Notes under the pieces: model-generated
The model's input: the letters and a program-made list of their open reading frames with translations, nothing else
Told to the model about the DNA's origin: nothing
Databases searched by the model: none
Shown here: positions 8,675-19,022 of the stretch, one piece after another
How positions within the stretch are numbered: the stretch's first letter is position 1
Layout: each line of letters opens with the position of its first letter
Program-made: the position numbers and the translations under genes
Assembly (NCBI RefSeq): GCF_014138265.1
Contig: NZ_JACGXL010000004.1
Coordinates: 186,001-250,000 of the forward strand
Length of the DNA: 64,000 nucleotides
Source: Dokdonella fugitiva
Lineage (GTDB): Bacteria; Pseudomonadota; Gammaproteobacteria; Xanthomonadales; Rhodanobacteraceae
Direction of reading: 5' to 3'

Positions 8675-9769
8675 TCAGGCATGCCGGCGGAAGTAGGCGA
8701 CCGCGAGCGCGACGAGGATCAGCGGCGGCACCAGGTTCGCCACCGCGGGGTGGAAGCCGTACACCGAGCCGACGCTGACGATCGCGCGCTGCAGCAGGTA
8801 GAAGCCGAGCGCGAGCACGATGCCGATGAACAGGCGCTTGGACAGGCCGCCGCTGCGCAGCGCGCCGAACGCGAACGGGACCGCGCAGAACACCAGCACG
8901 AGCACGTTCAGCGGATAGAACACGCGCGCCCAGTACGCCTCGCGGAACGTCGACGCGTCCTGCCGGTTGCGGTCGAGCGCAGCGATGTTCTGGCCGAGGT
9001 CGCGCAGTGTCATGTACTGCGCCTTGACGATGCTGCTCGCGAGCAGGCCGGGATCGAGCTGCGAATCCCACGCCTTGGAGTCCTGCTTCGTGCTCGCCGC
9101 CGAGCCTTCGCCGAACTCGGTGCGGCGCACGTCGTGCAAGGTCCACTGGCCCTCGACGTGGATCGCGTGCCCGGCCATCGACAGCGCGCGCAGGCGGCCG
9201 TCCGCGTCGAACTCGAACACGCGCACGCCGTCGAGGTCGACCTCGCCCTTGGCGCCATGCGTACGACCGTGGCGGGCGCCGATCACCGTCTCGCCGTCGC
9301 GCGCCCACAGCACGCCCTTGGCGAGCGCGACGTCCTTCGACTTCGCGGCGAGCTGCAGCGCCTGCGCCTTGCGTTCGCCGTACGGGCCGAGTGTCTCGCC
9401 GAGCACGACCACGCCGAGCGTGAGCAGGCCCAGGCCGAGCACGACCGACGCGCAGATGCGCAGCTTGGACAGGCCGGCCGCGCGCAACGCGGTCAGCTCG
9501 CCGGTGCCGGCGAGCCCGCCGAGGCCGAGCAGGCCGCCGATCAGCGCGGCGTAGCCGAACATCTCGTAGCAGCGCCGCGGCACCGTCAGCAGCACGTAGG
9601 CGACCGCGCGCGCGAGCGTGTATCCGCCCTGGCCGACGTCGTTGAGTTCGCCGATGAAGATGCGAAACGCGTCGAGCCCGACGATGACCGCCCAGGCGAC
9701 CACGACCGCGCTCAGCACCGCGGCGGCGACGAGCCAGTCGACGCGCTTGAACAGGGGGCGGCGGATCAT
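8675..9769 (-). CDS. lptG: LPS export ABC transporter permease LptG
   Basis: The 364-residue inner-membrane protein belongs to the YjgP/YjgQ family and forms, with LptF and LptB, the ABC transporter that extracts lipopolysaccharide from the inner membrane and passes it to LptC. It shows three transmembrane helices before (residues about 13-120) and three after a roughly 150-residue periplasmic beta-jellyroll domain. The segment GELTALRAAGLSKLRI is the coupling-helix region facing LptB. Its ATG overlaps the lptF stop by four bases (ATGA). lptA, lptB and lptC are not in the window. Confidence 0.95.
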   Translation of the reverse strand: MIRRPLFKRVDWLVAAAVLSAVVVAWAVIVGLDAFRIFIGELNDVGQGGYTLARAVAYVLLTVPRRCYEMFGYAALIGGLLGLGGLAGTGELTALRAAGLSKLRICASVVLGLGLLTLGVVVLGETLGPYGERKAQALQLAAKSKDVALAKGVLWARDGETVIGARHGRTHGAKGEVDLDGVRVFEFDADGRLRALSMAGHAIHVEGQWTLHDVRRTEFGEGSAASTKQDSKAWDSQLDPGLLASSIVKAQYMTLRDLGQNIAALDRNRQDASTFREAYWARVFYPLNVLVLVFCAVPFAFGALRSGGLSKRLFIGIVLALGFYLLQRAIVSVGSVYGFHPAVANLVPPLILVALAVAYFRRHA

Positions 9770-10917
9770 GCGCGGCGCACCCTGCGCGGCGCCTTCAGGC
9801 GCTCGCCGCTCCAGATCAGCCAGGCCGCGATCGCCAGCGCCGGCACGTACACCCACCACAGGCCGAAGCCCGCGGCGAGCTTGCCCTGGCCGATCCACGC
9901 GCGGCCGAGCAGCAGGCCGTTGTAGTAGACGAGCCAGGCGAGCAGCGCGAGCAGCATGCGCGCGTAACGCGGTTCACGCGGGCTCGTGCGCGACAGCGGC
10001 AGCGCGAGCAGGCCGAGCACGAGCACCGACAGCGGCGCGGCGAGGCGCCAGTGCAGCTCGGACATCATGACCGGGTCGTCGCCGCCGCGCAGCAGCACCG
10101 CGGTCGGCGCCGCGCGCTTCTGCGCGGCCTCGTCGTCGTCGCCGGCGCTGTCGGGCAACTTGATGTCGTTGCGCACGAAGCGCATGAGGCGGAAGTCGTC
10201 CTCGCCGAGCTTGCCTTCGACGCGGAAGCCGTCCTGCAGCGCGATGTAGCGCCCCTCGCCGTCGGCATCGTGGTAGAGGAAGCCGTGCGTCGCGGTGATC
10301 ACGTCGATGCGCGTCTTGCCGGCTTCGTTGTCGGGCCGTTCGCTCTCGATGAACATGCGCTTGAACTGCGTGCCGTCGGCCGACATCTCGCCGACGTAGA
10401 TGACGCCGTCGCGTCCGGGCAGCTCGACGAAGCGGCCTGGCTCGAGGCCGGCGACGATCAGCGAGCGGCTCGCCTCGGTGAGCAGGCGCTGCGACAGGCG
10501 CTCCGACGCGGGCGCGAGCCAGAACGAGATCGCTGCGAGCACGAGCATGGTGGGCAGCACGAACAGCATGAGTGGCCGCAGCAGACCGGTCGAATCGAGA
10601 CCGGACGACTGCAGTACGGCCATCTCGCTGTCGCGCCAGAGCCGCCCGTAGGCGCTGAGCACGCCGAGCAGCACCGCCAGCGGCATGAGGATCGTCAGCG
10701 TGCCGATCGTGCGCAGCCCGATCAGGGTGAACAGCAGCTCGGCCGGGATGCGCCCCTTGGCGATCTTCGCGAGCAGGTCGGCGACCGCGCCACCGACCAT
10801 GACCAGCAGCAGGATCGCGGTCGCGGCGAGGAAACCCACGGCGAGTTCGCGCAGCAGGTAGCGATCGACGATGCGCAGGGCAAGCGGGTTGTTTTGCCTT
10901 AGAATGGAAAGCTTCAT
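9766..10917 (-). CDS. lptF: LPS export ABC transporter permease LptF
   Basis: The 383-residue permease is the partner of LptG. It begins [20 protein letters not shown], has an early transmembrane pair ([20 protein letters not shown]), the coupling region [18 protein letters not shown] near residues 80-97, a periplasmic domain with an acidic stretch ([14 protein letters not shown]) and three C-terminal helices. The open frame runs further upstream but the start at 10917 agrees with the family. It is divergent from pepA across 146 bases, an arrangement widespread in gammaproteobacteria. Confidence 0.95.
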   Translation of the reverse strand: MKLSILRQNNPLALRIVDRYLLRELAVGFLAATAILLLVMVGGAVADLLAKIAKGRIPAELLFTLIGLRTIGTLTILMPLAVLLGVLSAYGRLWRDSEMAVLQSSGLDSTGLLRPLMLFVLPTMLVLAAISFWLAPASERLSQRLLTEASRSLIVAGLEPGRFVELPGRDGVIYVGEMSADGTQFKRMFIESERPDNEAGKTRIDVITATHGFLYHDADGEGRYIALQDGFRVEGKLGEDDFRLMRFVRNDIKLPDSAGDDDEAAQKRAAPTAVLLRGGDDPVMMSELHWRLAAPLSVLVLGLLALPLSRTSPREPRYARMLLALLAWLVYYNGLLLGRAWIGQGKLAAGFGLWWVYVPALAIAAWLIWSGERLKAPRRVRRA

Positions 10918-11063
10918 GCGCGCTGGCAATGGCGGCGCAGGCCGGTCGCCGGGGCGCCGCGGCTGCATCGTCACGCGGTCCGGCCGGTCCGGCCCTAGTC
11001 CGACGAAGGGCGCACAGTGTAACCGCGCGCGCACCCGGAACATCCACATCTGGCGAAACACCG

Positions 11064-12554
11064 ATGACCACCCTGAAGTTCAGCATCCGCAGCGACGCAC
11101 CGGAAAGCGCCGCGACCCCGTGCCTCGTCGTCGGCATCCACGAAGAGCGCGTGCTCGGCGCCGCCGCGCAGCGCGTCGATGCCACGTCCGGCGGCGCGAT
11201 CCGCCGCCTCGTCGAGAGCGGCGACGCGAGCGGCAAGGCCGGCACTTCGATCGTGCTGTTCGGCCTGCCGGGCGTCGCCGCCGAGCGCGTGCTCGTGGTC
11301 GGCCTCGGCGACCAGAAGAAATTCGACGCCGCGGCCTACCATCGCGCGGTCAACGACGCTGCCCGAGCGCTGAAGGCACTGCCGGTCGCGTCCGCCTATT
11401 CCACCTTGGCCGAACTCGGCGTACCCGGCCGCGACGACGCTTGGAAGCTGCGCACGGCCGCGCTCGCGGCCGACGCGCAGGCGTACCGCTACACCGCGAC
11501 GTTCAAGCCGAAGGAAGCGGCGAAGACGCCGCAGCTGCAGGCGGTCGAGTTCGCGGCTCCGGTCTCGGCCGCGCGCGCGCTGGCCGAAGCCGGCGCGATC
11601 GCCGCCGGCGTGCGCTTCGCCAAGGAACTCGGCAACCTGCCGCCCAACATCTGCAACCCGTCCTACGTCGCCGCTCAGGCGAAGCAGATCGCCGACGCGC
11701 ACGCGGGCGTCACGCTCGAGGTGCTCGAGCGCGAGGACATGGCCAAGCTCGGCATGGGTTCGCTGCTCGGCGTCGCGCAGGGTTCGGCCAACCCGCCCAA
11801 GCTCGTCGTGCTGCGCTGGCAGGGCAAGGGCGACCAGAGCCGCCCGTACGCGCTCGTCGGCAAGGGCATCACGTTCGACACCGGCGGCATCTCGCTCAAG
11901 CCCGGCGCAGGCATGGAGGAGATGAAGTTCGACATGTGCGGCGCGGCCGGCGTGCTCGGCGCGTTCCTCGCCGCGGTCGAGCTGAAGCTGCCGCTGAACC
12001 TCGTCTGCATCGTGCCCGCGGTCGAGAACATGCCCGACGGCAACGCGTACAGGCCCAGCGACATCCTGACCAGCATGTCGGGCCTCACGATCGAGGTGCT
12101 CAACACCGACGCCGAAGGCCGCCTGATCCTCTGCGACGCGCTCACCTACGCGCAGAAGTTCGATCCGGAGGTCATCATCGACGCGGCGACGCTCACCGGC
12201 GCGTGCGTGATCGCGCTCGGCAAGCACGCGTCCGGCCTCATGACCAAGGACGACGAACTCGCCGACCAGCTGCTCGTCGCCGGCACGCTCACCCACGACC
12301 GCGCCTGGCGCCTGCCGCTGTGGGACGACTACCAGGGCCAGCTCGAGTCCGGCTTCGCCGACGTCGCCAACATCGGCGGCAAGAACGCCGGCGCGATCAC
12401 CGCGGGCTGCTTCCTCGCGCGCTTCACCAACGGCCGCCGCTGGGCCCACCTCGACATCGCCGGCACCGCCTGGGACGAAGGCCGCAAGGGCCTCGCGACC
12501 GGGCGCCCGGTGCCGCTGCTCGTGCAGTACCTCATCGATCGCAGCGCGAAATGA
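11064..12554 (+). CDS. pepA: Leucyl aminopeptidase (cytosol aminopeptidase, M17)
   Basis: The 496-residue two-metal exopeptidase removes N-terminal residues from peptides; in E. coli PepA also acts as an architectural DNA-binding protein. The C-terminal catalytic domain shows [28 protein letters not shown] and the family signature [10 protein letters not shown] with metal ligands and the catalytic arginine. The ATG at 11064 fits the family length. It overlaps the next gene by four bases (ATGA), starting a pepA-membrane protein-holC operon. Confidence 0.97.
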   Translation: MTTLKFSIRSDAPESAATPCLVVGIHEERVLGAAAQRVDATSGGAIRRLVESGDASGKAGTSIVLFGLPGVAAERVLVVGLGDQKKFDAAAYHRAVNDAARALKALPVASAYSTLAELGVPGRDDAWKLRTAALAADAQAYRYTATFKPKEAAKTPQLQAVEFAAPVSAARALAEAGAIAAGVRFAKELGNLPPNICNPSYVAAQAKQIADAHAGVTLEVLEREDMAKLGMGSLLGVAQGSANPPKLVVLRWQGKGDQSRPYALVGKGITFDTGGISLKPGAGMEEMKFDMCGAAGVLGAFLAAVELKLPLNLVCIVPAVENMPDGNAYRPSDILTSMSGLTIEVLNTDAEGRLILCDALTYAQKFDPEVIIDAATLTGACVIALGKHASGLMTKDDELADQLLVAGTLTHDRAWRLPLWDDYQGQLESGFADVANIGGKNAGAITAGCFLARFTNGRRWAHLDIAGTAWDEGRKGLATGRPVPLLVQYLIDRSAK

Positions 12555-13006
12555 CCGAGCCGGACCTGCTGCAGAAGCGCAAGACGCAGGTGGTCGCCGC
12601 GGTGTTCGGCGTCAGCCTCGTGATCGGCGGCCTGCTCGCCGCGCAGCACGTCGAACTGTTCGCGAATCCGGCCGCGATGCAGGACGCCGTGCAGACGATC
12701 CGTGGCAGCGGTCTCAACATCGCCTACCAGCTCGCCGTACTGCTGCTGTGCTTCACCTGGCTCGAGATGGATTCGCGCCAGCTCGGCATCCGCAGGCCGT
12801 GGTGGCTGAACCTCGGCGTGGTGTTCTTCACCTCGATCTTCGTGCCGTACTATCTCTACAAGACGCGCGCGCCGGGTCATCGCGGCGGCGCCGTGCTCGC
12901 GTATTTCGGCGTGCTGTGCGGCAGCGTGTTCGCGATGCTGGCCGGCATGGTGCTCGCCCTTTCGTTCGTCGCCGATCCGCCGTCGGCGGCGGGCCGGGGC
13001 GTCTGA
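12551..13006 (+). CDS. Small integral membrane protein between pepA and holC
   Basis: The 151-residue product has about four hydrophobic segments ([47 protein letters not shown] and a long one at residues 116-142). I recognise no domain or motif. The position between pepA and holC and the ATGA overlap with pepA suggest co-expression, not function. Confidence 0.8.
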   Translation: MTEPDLLQKRKTQVVAAVFGVSLVIGGLLAAQHVELFANPAAMQDAVQTIRGSGLNIAYQLAVLLLCFTWLEMDSRQLGIRRPWWLNLGVVFFTSIFVPYYLYKTRAPGHRGGAVLAYFGVLCGSVFAMLAGMVLALSFVADPPSAAGRGV

Positions 13007-13010
13007 CGCC

Positions 13011-13433
13011 ATGCCGCGCGCCGACTTCTACCTCATCGACAAGCCGCGCTTCCGCGCCGAGCCGCTCTTGCTCGTGTGCGAACTCGCGAAGAAGGCGTTC
13101 GCGGGCGAGCAGCCGACCCTGGTCCTCGTGCGCTCGCACGACCAGGCCGAAGCGCTCGACGAGCTGCTGTGGGCGTTCGACGAGAACGCGTTCATCCCGC
13201 ACCAGATCGCCGGCGACGACGACGACGCGATCACCGCGGTGTTGATCGTGCCGCCCGGCGTCGACGCCGCCGACCGCCCGCTCGTGATCAACCTGCGCGA
13301 CGTCTGCGCGCCGGGCCTGTTCGAACGCGTGCTCGAAGTCGTGCCCGCCGACGAGGCCGAACGCGCGGGCTCGCGCGAACGCTGGAAGACCTACAAGGCC
13401 GCGGGCTTCGACGTCGCCAAGCACGACATGTAG
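13011..13433 (+). CDS. holC: DNA polymerase III subunit chi
   Basis: The 140-residue protein fits HolC: PRADFYLIDKP at the N-terminus, LVLVRSHDQAEALDELLWAF, the stretch FIPHQIAGDDD and C-terminal RWKTYKAAGFDVAKHD. Chi links the clamp loader to single-stranded DNA-binding protein and pairs with psi (HolD). A probable holD lies at 17909-18406, so both accessory subunits are in this window. The gene is the last of the pepA operon and is followed by a repeat-rich palindrome rather than an ordinary terminator. Confidence 0.93.
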   Translation: MPRADFYLIDKPRFRAEPLLLVCELAKKAFAGEQPTLVLVRSHDQAEALDELLWAFDENAFIPHQIAGDDDDAITAVLIVPPGVDAADRPLVINLRDVCAPGLFERVLEVVPADEAERAGSRERWKTYKAAGFDVAKHDM

Positions 13434-13440
13434 TCACCCA

Positions 13441-13626
13441 AAAAGAGCGGAAAGACCACGAAGGACACGAAGGACACGAAGGAAGAGCAAGGGATTCGAA
13501 GATTGAAACACGGAGCACACGGAGCACACGGAGGAGAAAAAGCGAACTCGGTTCTTGTTTTCTCCGTGTGCTCCGTGTGCTCCGTGTTTCAATCTTGGGC
13601 TTGTCCTTCGTGTCCTTCGTGTTTCA
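13441..13626. repeat. Nested inverted repeat built of ACGAAGGAC / ACGGAGCAC tandem units
   Basis: Two sets of 9-base tandem units face their own complements. The outer arms carry ACGAAGGAC units (13455-13483) and their complement (13602-13622). The inner arms, 13501-13540 and 13558-13594, both contain three ACGGAGCAC-like units followed by a GAAAA end; they form a 37-base match interrupted by one three-base insertion, with a 17-base loop. Such repeats occur scattered in unrelated bacterial genomes and often give false ORFs with LRVLRVLR or HGAHGAHG strings. Here it separates convergent holC and upp and could act as a bidirectional terminator or be a mobile palindromic element. Confidence 0.9.
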
Positions 13627-13641
13627 GTCTCCCGCTCTGCT

Positions 13642-14277
13642 CTACGGGCGCGTGCCGAAATAGCGGTCGCCCGCGTCACCGAGGCCCGGCACGATGTAAC
13701 CGTGCTCGTTGAGGCGTTCGTCGATCGCCGCGGTGAAGACCGGCACGTCAGGGTGGCGCGCGCGCAGGTTGGCGATGCCTTCCGGGCAGCTGACGAGGCT
13801 GACGAAGCGCAGCGAGCGCGGCCGCTGCGCCTTGACGCGGTCGAGCGCGGCGACCGCGGAGTTGCCGGTCGCCAGCATCGGATCGACGACGATCACGTCG
13901 CGCTCCTCGAGATCGCGAGGCATGCGGAAGTAGTACTCGACCGGGTGCAGCGTCTGCTCGTCGCGATAGAGGCCGACATGGCCGACGCGCGCACCGGGGA
14001 CGACGTCGAGCATGCCGTCGAGCAGGCCGATGCCGGCGCGCAGGATCGCCACCAGCACGACCTTCTTGCCGTCGATCTCGCGCCCGGTCGCCGCCGCGAC
14101 CGGCGTCTCGATCGCGACCTCGCGCAGCGGCAGGTCGCGCGTGACCTCGTAGGCCATCAGCGCGGCGAGTTCGCCGAGCAGGCGGCGGAACTCGATCGTG
14201 CTCGTCTGCTTCCTCCTGAGCAGGGTCAGCTTGTGCTGCACCAGCGGATGCCCGATCACCTGCACGCCTGCCGTCAT
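13642..14277 (-). CDS. upp: Uracil phosphoribosyltransferase
   Basis: The 211-residue salvage enzyme converts uracil and PRPP to UMP. It shows [20 protein letters not shown] at the N-terminus, the [12 protein letters not shown] loop, the PRPP-binding motif [12 protein letters not shown] and the uracil-binding C-terminal segment [16 protein letters not shown]. The frame is open far upstream opposite valS, but real homology begins at ATG 14277, which has GGAGGGAA before it. It is divergent from valS and convergent with holC. Confidence 0.97.
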   Translation of the reverse strand: MTAGVQVIGHPLVQHKLTLLRRKQTSTIEFRRLLGELAALMAYEVTRDLPLREVAIETPVAAATGREIDGKKVVLVAILRAGIGLLDGMLDVVPGARVGHVGLYRDEQTLHPVEYYFRMPRDLEERDVIVVDPMLATGNSAVAALDRVKAQRPRSLRFVSLVSCPEGIANLRARHPDVPVFTAAIDERLNEHGYIVPGLGDAGDRYFGTRP

Positions 14278-14337
14278 CGCCTTCCCTCCGTTCGTTTCCT
14301 CCACGATACCGCGAGACCCGGCCGCCGCGCCGCCCCC

Positions 14338-14346
14338 TGCTAGAAT
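14338..14346 (+). promoter_or_regulatory. Extended -10 promoter of valS
   Basis: TGC-TAGAAT lies 45 bases before the valS start codon. It is the same extended -10 form seen before proS and the lipoprotein at 4267. Confidence 0.55.
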
Positions 14347-14391
14347 GGCCGACCCCCTCCGGAGAGGGCCGCACGACGGCCCGCTGCACGC

Positions 14392-17226
14392 ATGGAAAAC
14401 AGTTTCGAACCCGGCCAGATCGAATCGAAGTGGTACGCGCTGTGGGAGGCGAACGGCCTGTTCGCGCCCGCCGGGAGCGGTGAGCCTTACTGCATCCAGC
14501 TGCCGCCGCCGAACGTGACCGGCACCCTGCACATGGGCCACGCGTTCCAGCAGACGATCATGGACGCACTGATCCGCTATCACCGCATGGGCGGCTACCG
14601 CACGCTCTGGCAAGGCGGCACCGACCATGCCGGCATCGCGACCCAGAAGATCGTCGAGAACCAGCTCGCCGCGGAAGGCACGTCGCGCCACGACCTCGGT
14701 CGCGAGGCGTTCGTCCAGCGCGTGTGGGCGTGGAAGGAACAGTCGGGGTCGACCATCACGAACCAGATGCGCCGCCTCGGCGCTTCGGTCGACTGGTCGC
14801 GCGAACGCTTCACGATGGACGAAGGACTGTCCGCGGCGGTGCGCCGCGTGTTCGTGCAGTGGTATCGCGACGGCCTGGTCTATCGCGGCCGCCGACTCGT
14901 CAACTGGGACCCGGTGCTGATGACCGCGGTGTCCGACCTCGAGGTCAACAACGAGGAGAAGGACGGCTCGCTGTGGTCGATCCGCTATCCCGCGAGCGAC
15001 GGCGGCGAAGGCCTCGTCGTCGCGACGACGCGCCCCGAGACGATGCTCGGCGACGTCGCCGTCGCGGTGCATCCCGAAGACGAGCGCTACCAGGCGCTGA
15101 TCGGCAAGGCGCTGAAGCTGCCGCTGACCGGCCGCGAGATCCCGGTCATCGCCGACGAGTACGTCGACCGCGAGTTCGGCACCGGCTGCGTGAAGATCAC
15201 GCCCGCGCACGACTTCAACGACTGGCAGATCGGCGCGCGCCACGGCCTTAGCCCCCTCGTCGTGCTCACGCTCGACGCGAAGATCAACGACAACGCGCCG
15301 GAGAAATACCGCGGCATGGACCGCTTCGCCGCGCGCAAGGCGGTGCTCGCCGACCTCGAAGCGGCCGGATTGCTGGTCGAGACGAAGAAGCACAAGCTGC
15401 AGGTTCCGGTCAGCCAGCGCTCCGACGCGGTGATCGAGCCGATGCTGACCGACCAGTGGTTCCTCGACCTCACGCGCGACGCGCTGCCCGACGGACGCCC
15501 GGGCGGACGCAAGGCGATCATCGAACCCGCGCTCGCTGCGGTGCGCGACGGCGAGATCCGCTTCGTGCCGGACAACTGGGCGACGACCTACAACCTGTGG
15601 CTCGAGAACATCCAGGACTGGTGCGTGAGCCGCCAGCTCTGGTGGGGCCACCAGATTCCCGCGTGGTACGACGAGGCCGGCAACATCTTCGTCGGCGAGG
15701 ACGAAGCCGATGCGCTCGCGCACGCGGCGACCGAGCCGGTCGGCGCCCTGCGCCGCGACGAGGACGTGCTCGACACCTGGTTCTCGTCCGCGCTGTGGCC
15801 GTTCTCGACGCTCGGCTGGCCGGGCGAGACGCCCGCGCGCGCGGCCGAGTGGGAGCAGTTCCAGGCGTTCGTGCCGAGCAACGTGCTCGTCACCGGTTTC
15901 GACATCATCTTCTTCTGGGTCGCGCGCATGGTCATGGCGACCCAGTACTTCACCGGCAAGGTGCCGTTCCGCGAGGTCTACATCAACGCGATCGTGCGTG
16001 ATGCGGAAGGCCAGAAGATGTCGAAGTCGAAGGGCAACACGATCGACCCGCTCGACCTCATCGACGGCATCGACCTCGAGTCGCTGGTGAAGAAGTCGAC
16101 CGCATCGCTGCTGATCCCGCAGGTGCGCGAGAAGGTCGAGAAGCGCATCCGCAAGGACTACCCCGACGGCATCCCCACGGTAGGCGCCGATGCGCTGCGC
16201 TTCACCTTCGCCGCGCTCGCGAGCTACGGCCGTACGATCAACTTCGACCTCAAGCGCGCCGACGGCTACCGCAACTTCTGCAACAAGCTGTGGAACGCGG
16301 TGCGCTTCGTGCTCATGAACGTCGGCGACGGCGCGCAGCCTGCCGCGTCGGCCGCGCCTGCGACCGAAGCGGAGCGCTGGATCCTCACGCGCCTGCGCGC
16401 GACGCTGGCCGAGGTCGCAGCACATTTCACGACCTATCGCTTCGACCTGCTCGCGCAGGCGCTGTACGAGTTCGTCTGGAACGACTACTGCGACTGGTTC
16501 CTCGAACTCGCCAAGCCCGCGCTCAACGGGGGCGACGCGGCCGCTGCGGCGTCGACGCGCCGCACCCTGCTCGTCGTGCTCGACGCGGTGCTGCGCGCGC
16601 TGCACCCGATCATGCCCTTCATCACCGAAGAGCTGTTCCACGAGGTTGCCCCCGCGCTCGCCGCGTCCGGCCTGAAGCACGCGGCGTACGGCGCGTCGAC
16701 GAGCATTTCGACGCTCCTCTATCCGCGTGCCGACGATTTCGCAGCCGACGACGCGGCGACGGCCGAAATCGAATGGCTCAAGGCGGTGCTCACCCAAGTG
16801 CGGCGCATCCGCAGCGAGATGAACATCGCGCCGCGCAAGGAGATCCCGCTGCTCTACACCGGCGGCGGCGCGGCCGATCGCGCGCGCACGGCGAAATTCG
16901 GCGCGCAGATCGGCTTCCTCGCGCGTGCCGAGTCGCAGCGTTGGCTCGATGCGGGTGGAGCCGAGCCGGCTGCGGCGGCGGCGATCGTCGGCGAGATGAA
17001 GCTGCTGATCCCGCTCGTCGGACTGATCGACCTCGGTGCCGAACGTGCGCGCCTCGAGAAGGAAATCGCGCGCCTCGACGGCGAGATCGCGAAATCGAGC
17101 ACCAAGCTCGGCAACTTCGGCGAGAAGACACCGGCGACCGTGGTCGAGCAGGAGAAGCAGCGCCTCGCCGATTTCACGTCGACGGTCGCGGCGTTGCGCG
17201 AGCAGCTCGAGCGCCTGCGCGGTTGA
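14392..17226 (+). CDS. valS: Valyl-tRNA synthetase
   Basis: The 944-residue class I aminoacyl-tRNA synthetase charges tRNA-Val. The HIGH-type motif LHMGH lies at residues 46-50 within [20 protein letters not shown] at 542-546, and an editing domain sits between them. The C-terminus ([20 protein letters not shown] onward) is the coiled-coil arm specific to ValRS. Starts upstream of 14392 would run into the promoter element. holC-valS neighbourhood is usual in gammaproteobacteria; here upp and a repeat are inserted between them. Confidence 0.98.
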   Translation: MENSFEPGQIESKWYALWEANGLFAPAGSGEPYCIQLPPPNVTGTLHMGHAFQQTIMDALIRYHRMGGYRTLWQGGTDHAGIATQKIVENQLAAEGTSRHDLGREAFVQRVWAWKEQSGSTITNQMRRLGASVDWSRERFTMDEGLSAAVRRVFVQWYRDGLVYRGRRLVNWDPVLMTAVSDLEVNNEEKDGSLWSIRYPASDGGEGLVVATTRPETMLGDVAVAVHPEDERYQALIGKALKLPLTGREIPVIADEYVDREFGTGCVKITPAHDFNDWQIGARHGLSPLVVLTLDAKINDNAPEKYRGMDRFAARKAVLADLEAAGLLVETKKHKLQVPVSQRSDAVIEPMLTDQWFLDLTRDALPDGRPGGRKAIIEPALAAVRDGEIRFVPDNWATTYNLWLENIQDWCVSRQLWWGHQIPAWYDEAGNIFVGEDEADALAHAATEPVGALRRDEDVLDTWFSSALWPFSTLGWPGETPARAAEWEQFQAFVPSNVLVTGFDIIFFWVARMVMATQYFTGKVPFREVYINAIVRDAEGQKMSKSKGNTIDPLDLIDGIDLESLVKKSTASLLIPQVREKVEKRIRKDYPDGIPTVGADALRFTFAALASYGRTINFDLKRADGYRNFCNKLWNAVRFVLMNVGDGAQPAASAAPATEAERWILTRLRATLAEVAAHFTTYRFDLLAQALYEFVWNDYCDWFLELAKPALNGGDAAAAASTRRTLLVVLDAVLRALHPIMPFITEELFHEVAPALAASGLKHAAYGASTSISTLLYPRADDFAADDAATAEIEWLKAVLTQVRRIRSEMNIAPRKEIPLLYTGGGAADRARTAKFGAQIGFLARAESQRWLDAGGAEPAAAAAIVGEMKLLIPLVGLIDLGAERARLEKEIARLDGEIAKSSTKLGNFGEKTPATVVEQEKQRLADFTSTVAALREQLERLRG

Positions 17227-17234
17227 GCCCGTGA

Positions 17235-17265
17235 CGTGCGCGACTCCGTCACGGAGTCGCGCACG
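17235..17265. terminator. Hairpin between convergent valS and rimI
   Basis: A 14-base perfect stem (CGTGCGCGACTCCG and its complement) closes a three-base loop, nine bases beyond the valS stop, followed by CTTGTCTG. The symmetric stem could end transcription from both sides. Confidence 0.6.
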
Positions 17266-17323
17266 CTTGTCTGCAGACCACGCGGCGAGCGATCGTCCGC
17301 ACGGCACGACGCGCCGGCGTTCC

Positions 17324-17800
17324 TCACTCGGGCGGCAGCAGCTCGATCGCCATCACGAGCGCGTCCTCGCGCCCCTTCTTCGCCGGGTAGTAGTTCGGCC
17401 GCCGGCCGAATTCGTTGAAGCCGATCGATTCGTACAGCGCGATCGCGCGCGGATTCGACGGCCGTACCTCGAGGTAGACGCGCTCGGCACGCTGCCAGCG
17501 CGCGATGTCGAGCAGGCGCCTGACGATGCGCCGGCCGTGGCCGCGGCCGTGCAGGCCGGGCAGCACGCACACGTTGAGCACGTGCGCTTCGTTCGCGCCG
17601 CTCGACAGCACGCCGTAACCGACGATCGCGTGCGCATCGACGAGCACGACGCACTCGTAGGCGGCGCGCAGGCAGTCCGCGAAGATCGCGCGGCTCCACG
17701 GGAATTCGTAGGCGAGCGCCTCGATCTCGGCGACCCGGTCGAGGTCGTCGGCCTGCATGCGGCGGAACTCGGGTTGTGCCTGCTTGAGGATCGCGACCAC
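17324..17800 (-). CDS. rimI: Ribosomal protein S18-alanine N-acetyltransferase RimI
   Basis: The GNAT-fold protein carries the acetyl-CoA-binding motif [19 protein letters not shown] and the C-terminal substrate segment [23 protein letters not shown] typical of RimI, which acetylates the N-terminal alanine of ribosomal protein S18. The start is uncertain: the frame is open to a GTG at 17860, a GTG at 17800 gives 158 residues and ATG 17758 gives 144, near the E. coli length of 148. None has a clear ribosome-binding site; 17800 keeps residues usually found before the first helix. The gene before it is a probable holD, as in E. coli holD-rimI. Confidence 0.85.
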   Translation of the reverse strand: MVAILKQAQPEFRRMQADDLDRVAEIEALAYEFPWSRAIFADCLRAAYECVVLVDAHAIVGYGVLSSGANEAHVLNVCVLPGLHGRGHGRRIVRRLLDIARWQRAERVYLEVRPSNPRAIALYESIGFNEFGRRPNYYPAKKGREDALVMAIELLPPE

Positions 17801-17908
17801 GATCGGTCCGGCGCCATCGCTACCTTCCGGAACCACCGGAAGCCGGTCGCATCTTGCCACGAATGGTGGCCGCGATCGTCGGCCGGCGGCACGCCGGGCG
17901 GCGTACGC

Positions 17909-18406
17909 CTACCGTTCGTCGCCCGCAGCGCGTCCCGCCTGCCGCGGCGCCGGGCGCAGCGGCCGCACGACGCGCTTGAGCTCGCTCCACAGCGCGCGCT
18001 TGGCCCGCGCATCGCCGGCGAGCACGGCCGGTTCGGCCGTGACGACCCAGCCGATCTCGCGCTGCCGCTGCGCGCTCAGCGCGGCGCCCGCGGCACGCGC
18101 CTGCGCGTCGCCGAACGCGACGAGTGCGCGCGCGGTGGCGAGCGTCGCCTCGTCGGCGTTGCCCGCCTGCGCGCAGTCGACGTGGGCGAACGCGAGCGCG
18201 CGCACGACCCCGGCGAGCAGGGCAGCGCCACGCGGGTTCGAAGCGTCGGCGAGCAGCAGCACGCCGCCGCCCGGCGCGGTCGCCGGCACAGGCGCGACGG
18301 CGGCCGGCTCATGCACGAGGTTCGCCCGCGGCGCGGGCGATGCCCCACGCGGCAGGTACACGTCGATGCCGATCTCGGCGAGCCGGTGCAGGTCGCGGTC
18401 ATCCAT
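17909..18406 (-). CDS. holD: Probable DNA polymerase III subunit psi
   Basis: The 165-residue protein opens LHRLAEIGIDVYLPRG, resembling the chi-binding N-terminus of E. coli psi (WQLQQLGITQWSLRRP), and ends with AVLAGDARAKRALWSELKRV, matching psi's conserved C-terminal helix pattern (LRANPTARAALWQQI). The middle has a VLLLADAS strand. Psi sequences diverge strongly, so the call rests on these end motifs, on size and on the position just upstream of rimI as in E. coli. It overlaps the preceding lipoprotein gene by eight bases. Confidence 0.65.
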   Translation of the reverse strand: MDDRDLHRLAEIGIDVYLPRGASPAPRANLVHEPAAVAPVPATAPGGGVLLLADASNPRGAALLAGVVRALAFAHVDCAQAGNADEATLATARALVAFGDAQARAAGAALSAQRQREIGWVVTAEPAVLAGDARAKRALWSELKRVVRPLRPAPRQAGRAAGDER

Positions 18407-19022
18407 GCCGCGGGCCTCCGCGCTGGCGCAGGTCGGCGTGGAACTGCGCGTAGATGCGGTCGAGCGCGGCGCCGTAGGCATCGACGGTCGACTTGATGTC
18501 GTTGCCCGCGGCCACCTCTTCCGCGCGGTAGTAGTCGTCGACGATCGGCCGGCCGTCGCGGCCGTCCGCGCGCAGCTTGAGCGCGACCACCGCGCTCCAG
18601 CCACCGGCGCCGCTCGGCACGCGGTCGAAGCGCAGGATGATGCCGCTGATGCGGATCGCCGGGTCGCTCGCGGGCAGTTCGTCGGTGACCTGTCCCGCGA
18701 TCTTCGATTCGCGCAGCTGCGCGATCAGGCGCCGCTGCAGGATGCGCGTCGGCGGGTCGGTCCAGAGCTGGTAGTGGTACTGGCGCAGCTGTTGTGCGCC
18801 CGGGTCGACCGCGTAGATGAGCGCCTGGTCCGCGTACAGGCCGTCGGCGCCGAATGCGTCGACGACGAGCGGCTCGTGGAACACCGGCGCCGGCGCCGCT
18901 TCGAGCGGTTGCGCGCGCGGCAGGCGGAAATACGTGAAATCGGGCACCGTCGGCGCGCCGCAGCCGGCGAGCGCGAGCGCGACGAGCAGGAGCGCCGGAC
19001 GGACCAGGTTCGATGTCCTCAT
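18399..19022 (-). CDS. ABC-type transport auxiliary lipoprotein (PqiC-like)
   Basis: The 207-residue product has a lipoprotein signal (LVALALAGC, lipidated Cys near residue 22) and the TYFRLPRAQP opening typical of the ABC_trans_aux/DUF330 group to which PqiC belongs. Such outer-membrane lipoproteins accompany MCE-type lipid transporters and are thought to help bridge the periplasm. Its ATG overlaps the MlaD-like gene by four bases, so it belongs to that transporter. It substitutes for the MlaA/MlaC partners of E. coli, which are absent here. Confidence 0.85.
   Translation of the reverse strand: MRTSNLVRPALLLVALALAGCGAPTVPDFTYFRLPRAQPLEAAPAPVFHEPLVVDAFGADGLYADQALIYAVDPGAQQLRQYHYQLWTDPPTRILQRRLIAQLRESKIAGQVTDELPASDPAIRISGIILRFDRVPSGAGGWSAVVALKLRADGRDGRPIVDDYYRAEEVAAGNDIKSTVDAYGAALDRIYAQFHADLRQRGGPRHG

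Noticed and set aside
10900-10905. TAGAAT inside the start of lptF as promoter of pepA
   Set aside because: It lies about 160 bases from the pepA start, has neither the TG extension nor a -35, so it is not better than chance.
13455-13622. CRISPR-like repetition
   Set aside because: Units are 9 bases long, contiguous and without spacers, and mirrored as inverted repeats.
13434-13712. Short frames with LRVLRVLR and HGAHGAHG strings
   Set aside because: They translate the palindromic repeat and have no coding signature.
14392-17307. Minus-strand open frame continuing upstream of upp through the whole of valS
   Set aside because: It is the mirror of a confirmed synthetase gene and has no recognisable domain; only the last 211 codons are the real upp.
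17353-18012. Minus-strand frame with ATG 17817 behind GGAAGG
   Set aside because: Good ribosome-binding site but the frame gives serine/arginine-rich sequence; rimI homology is in another frame.
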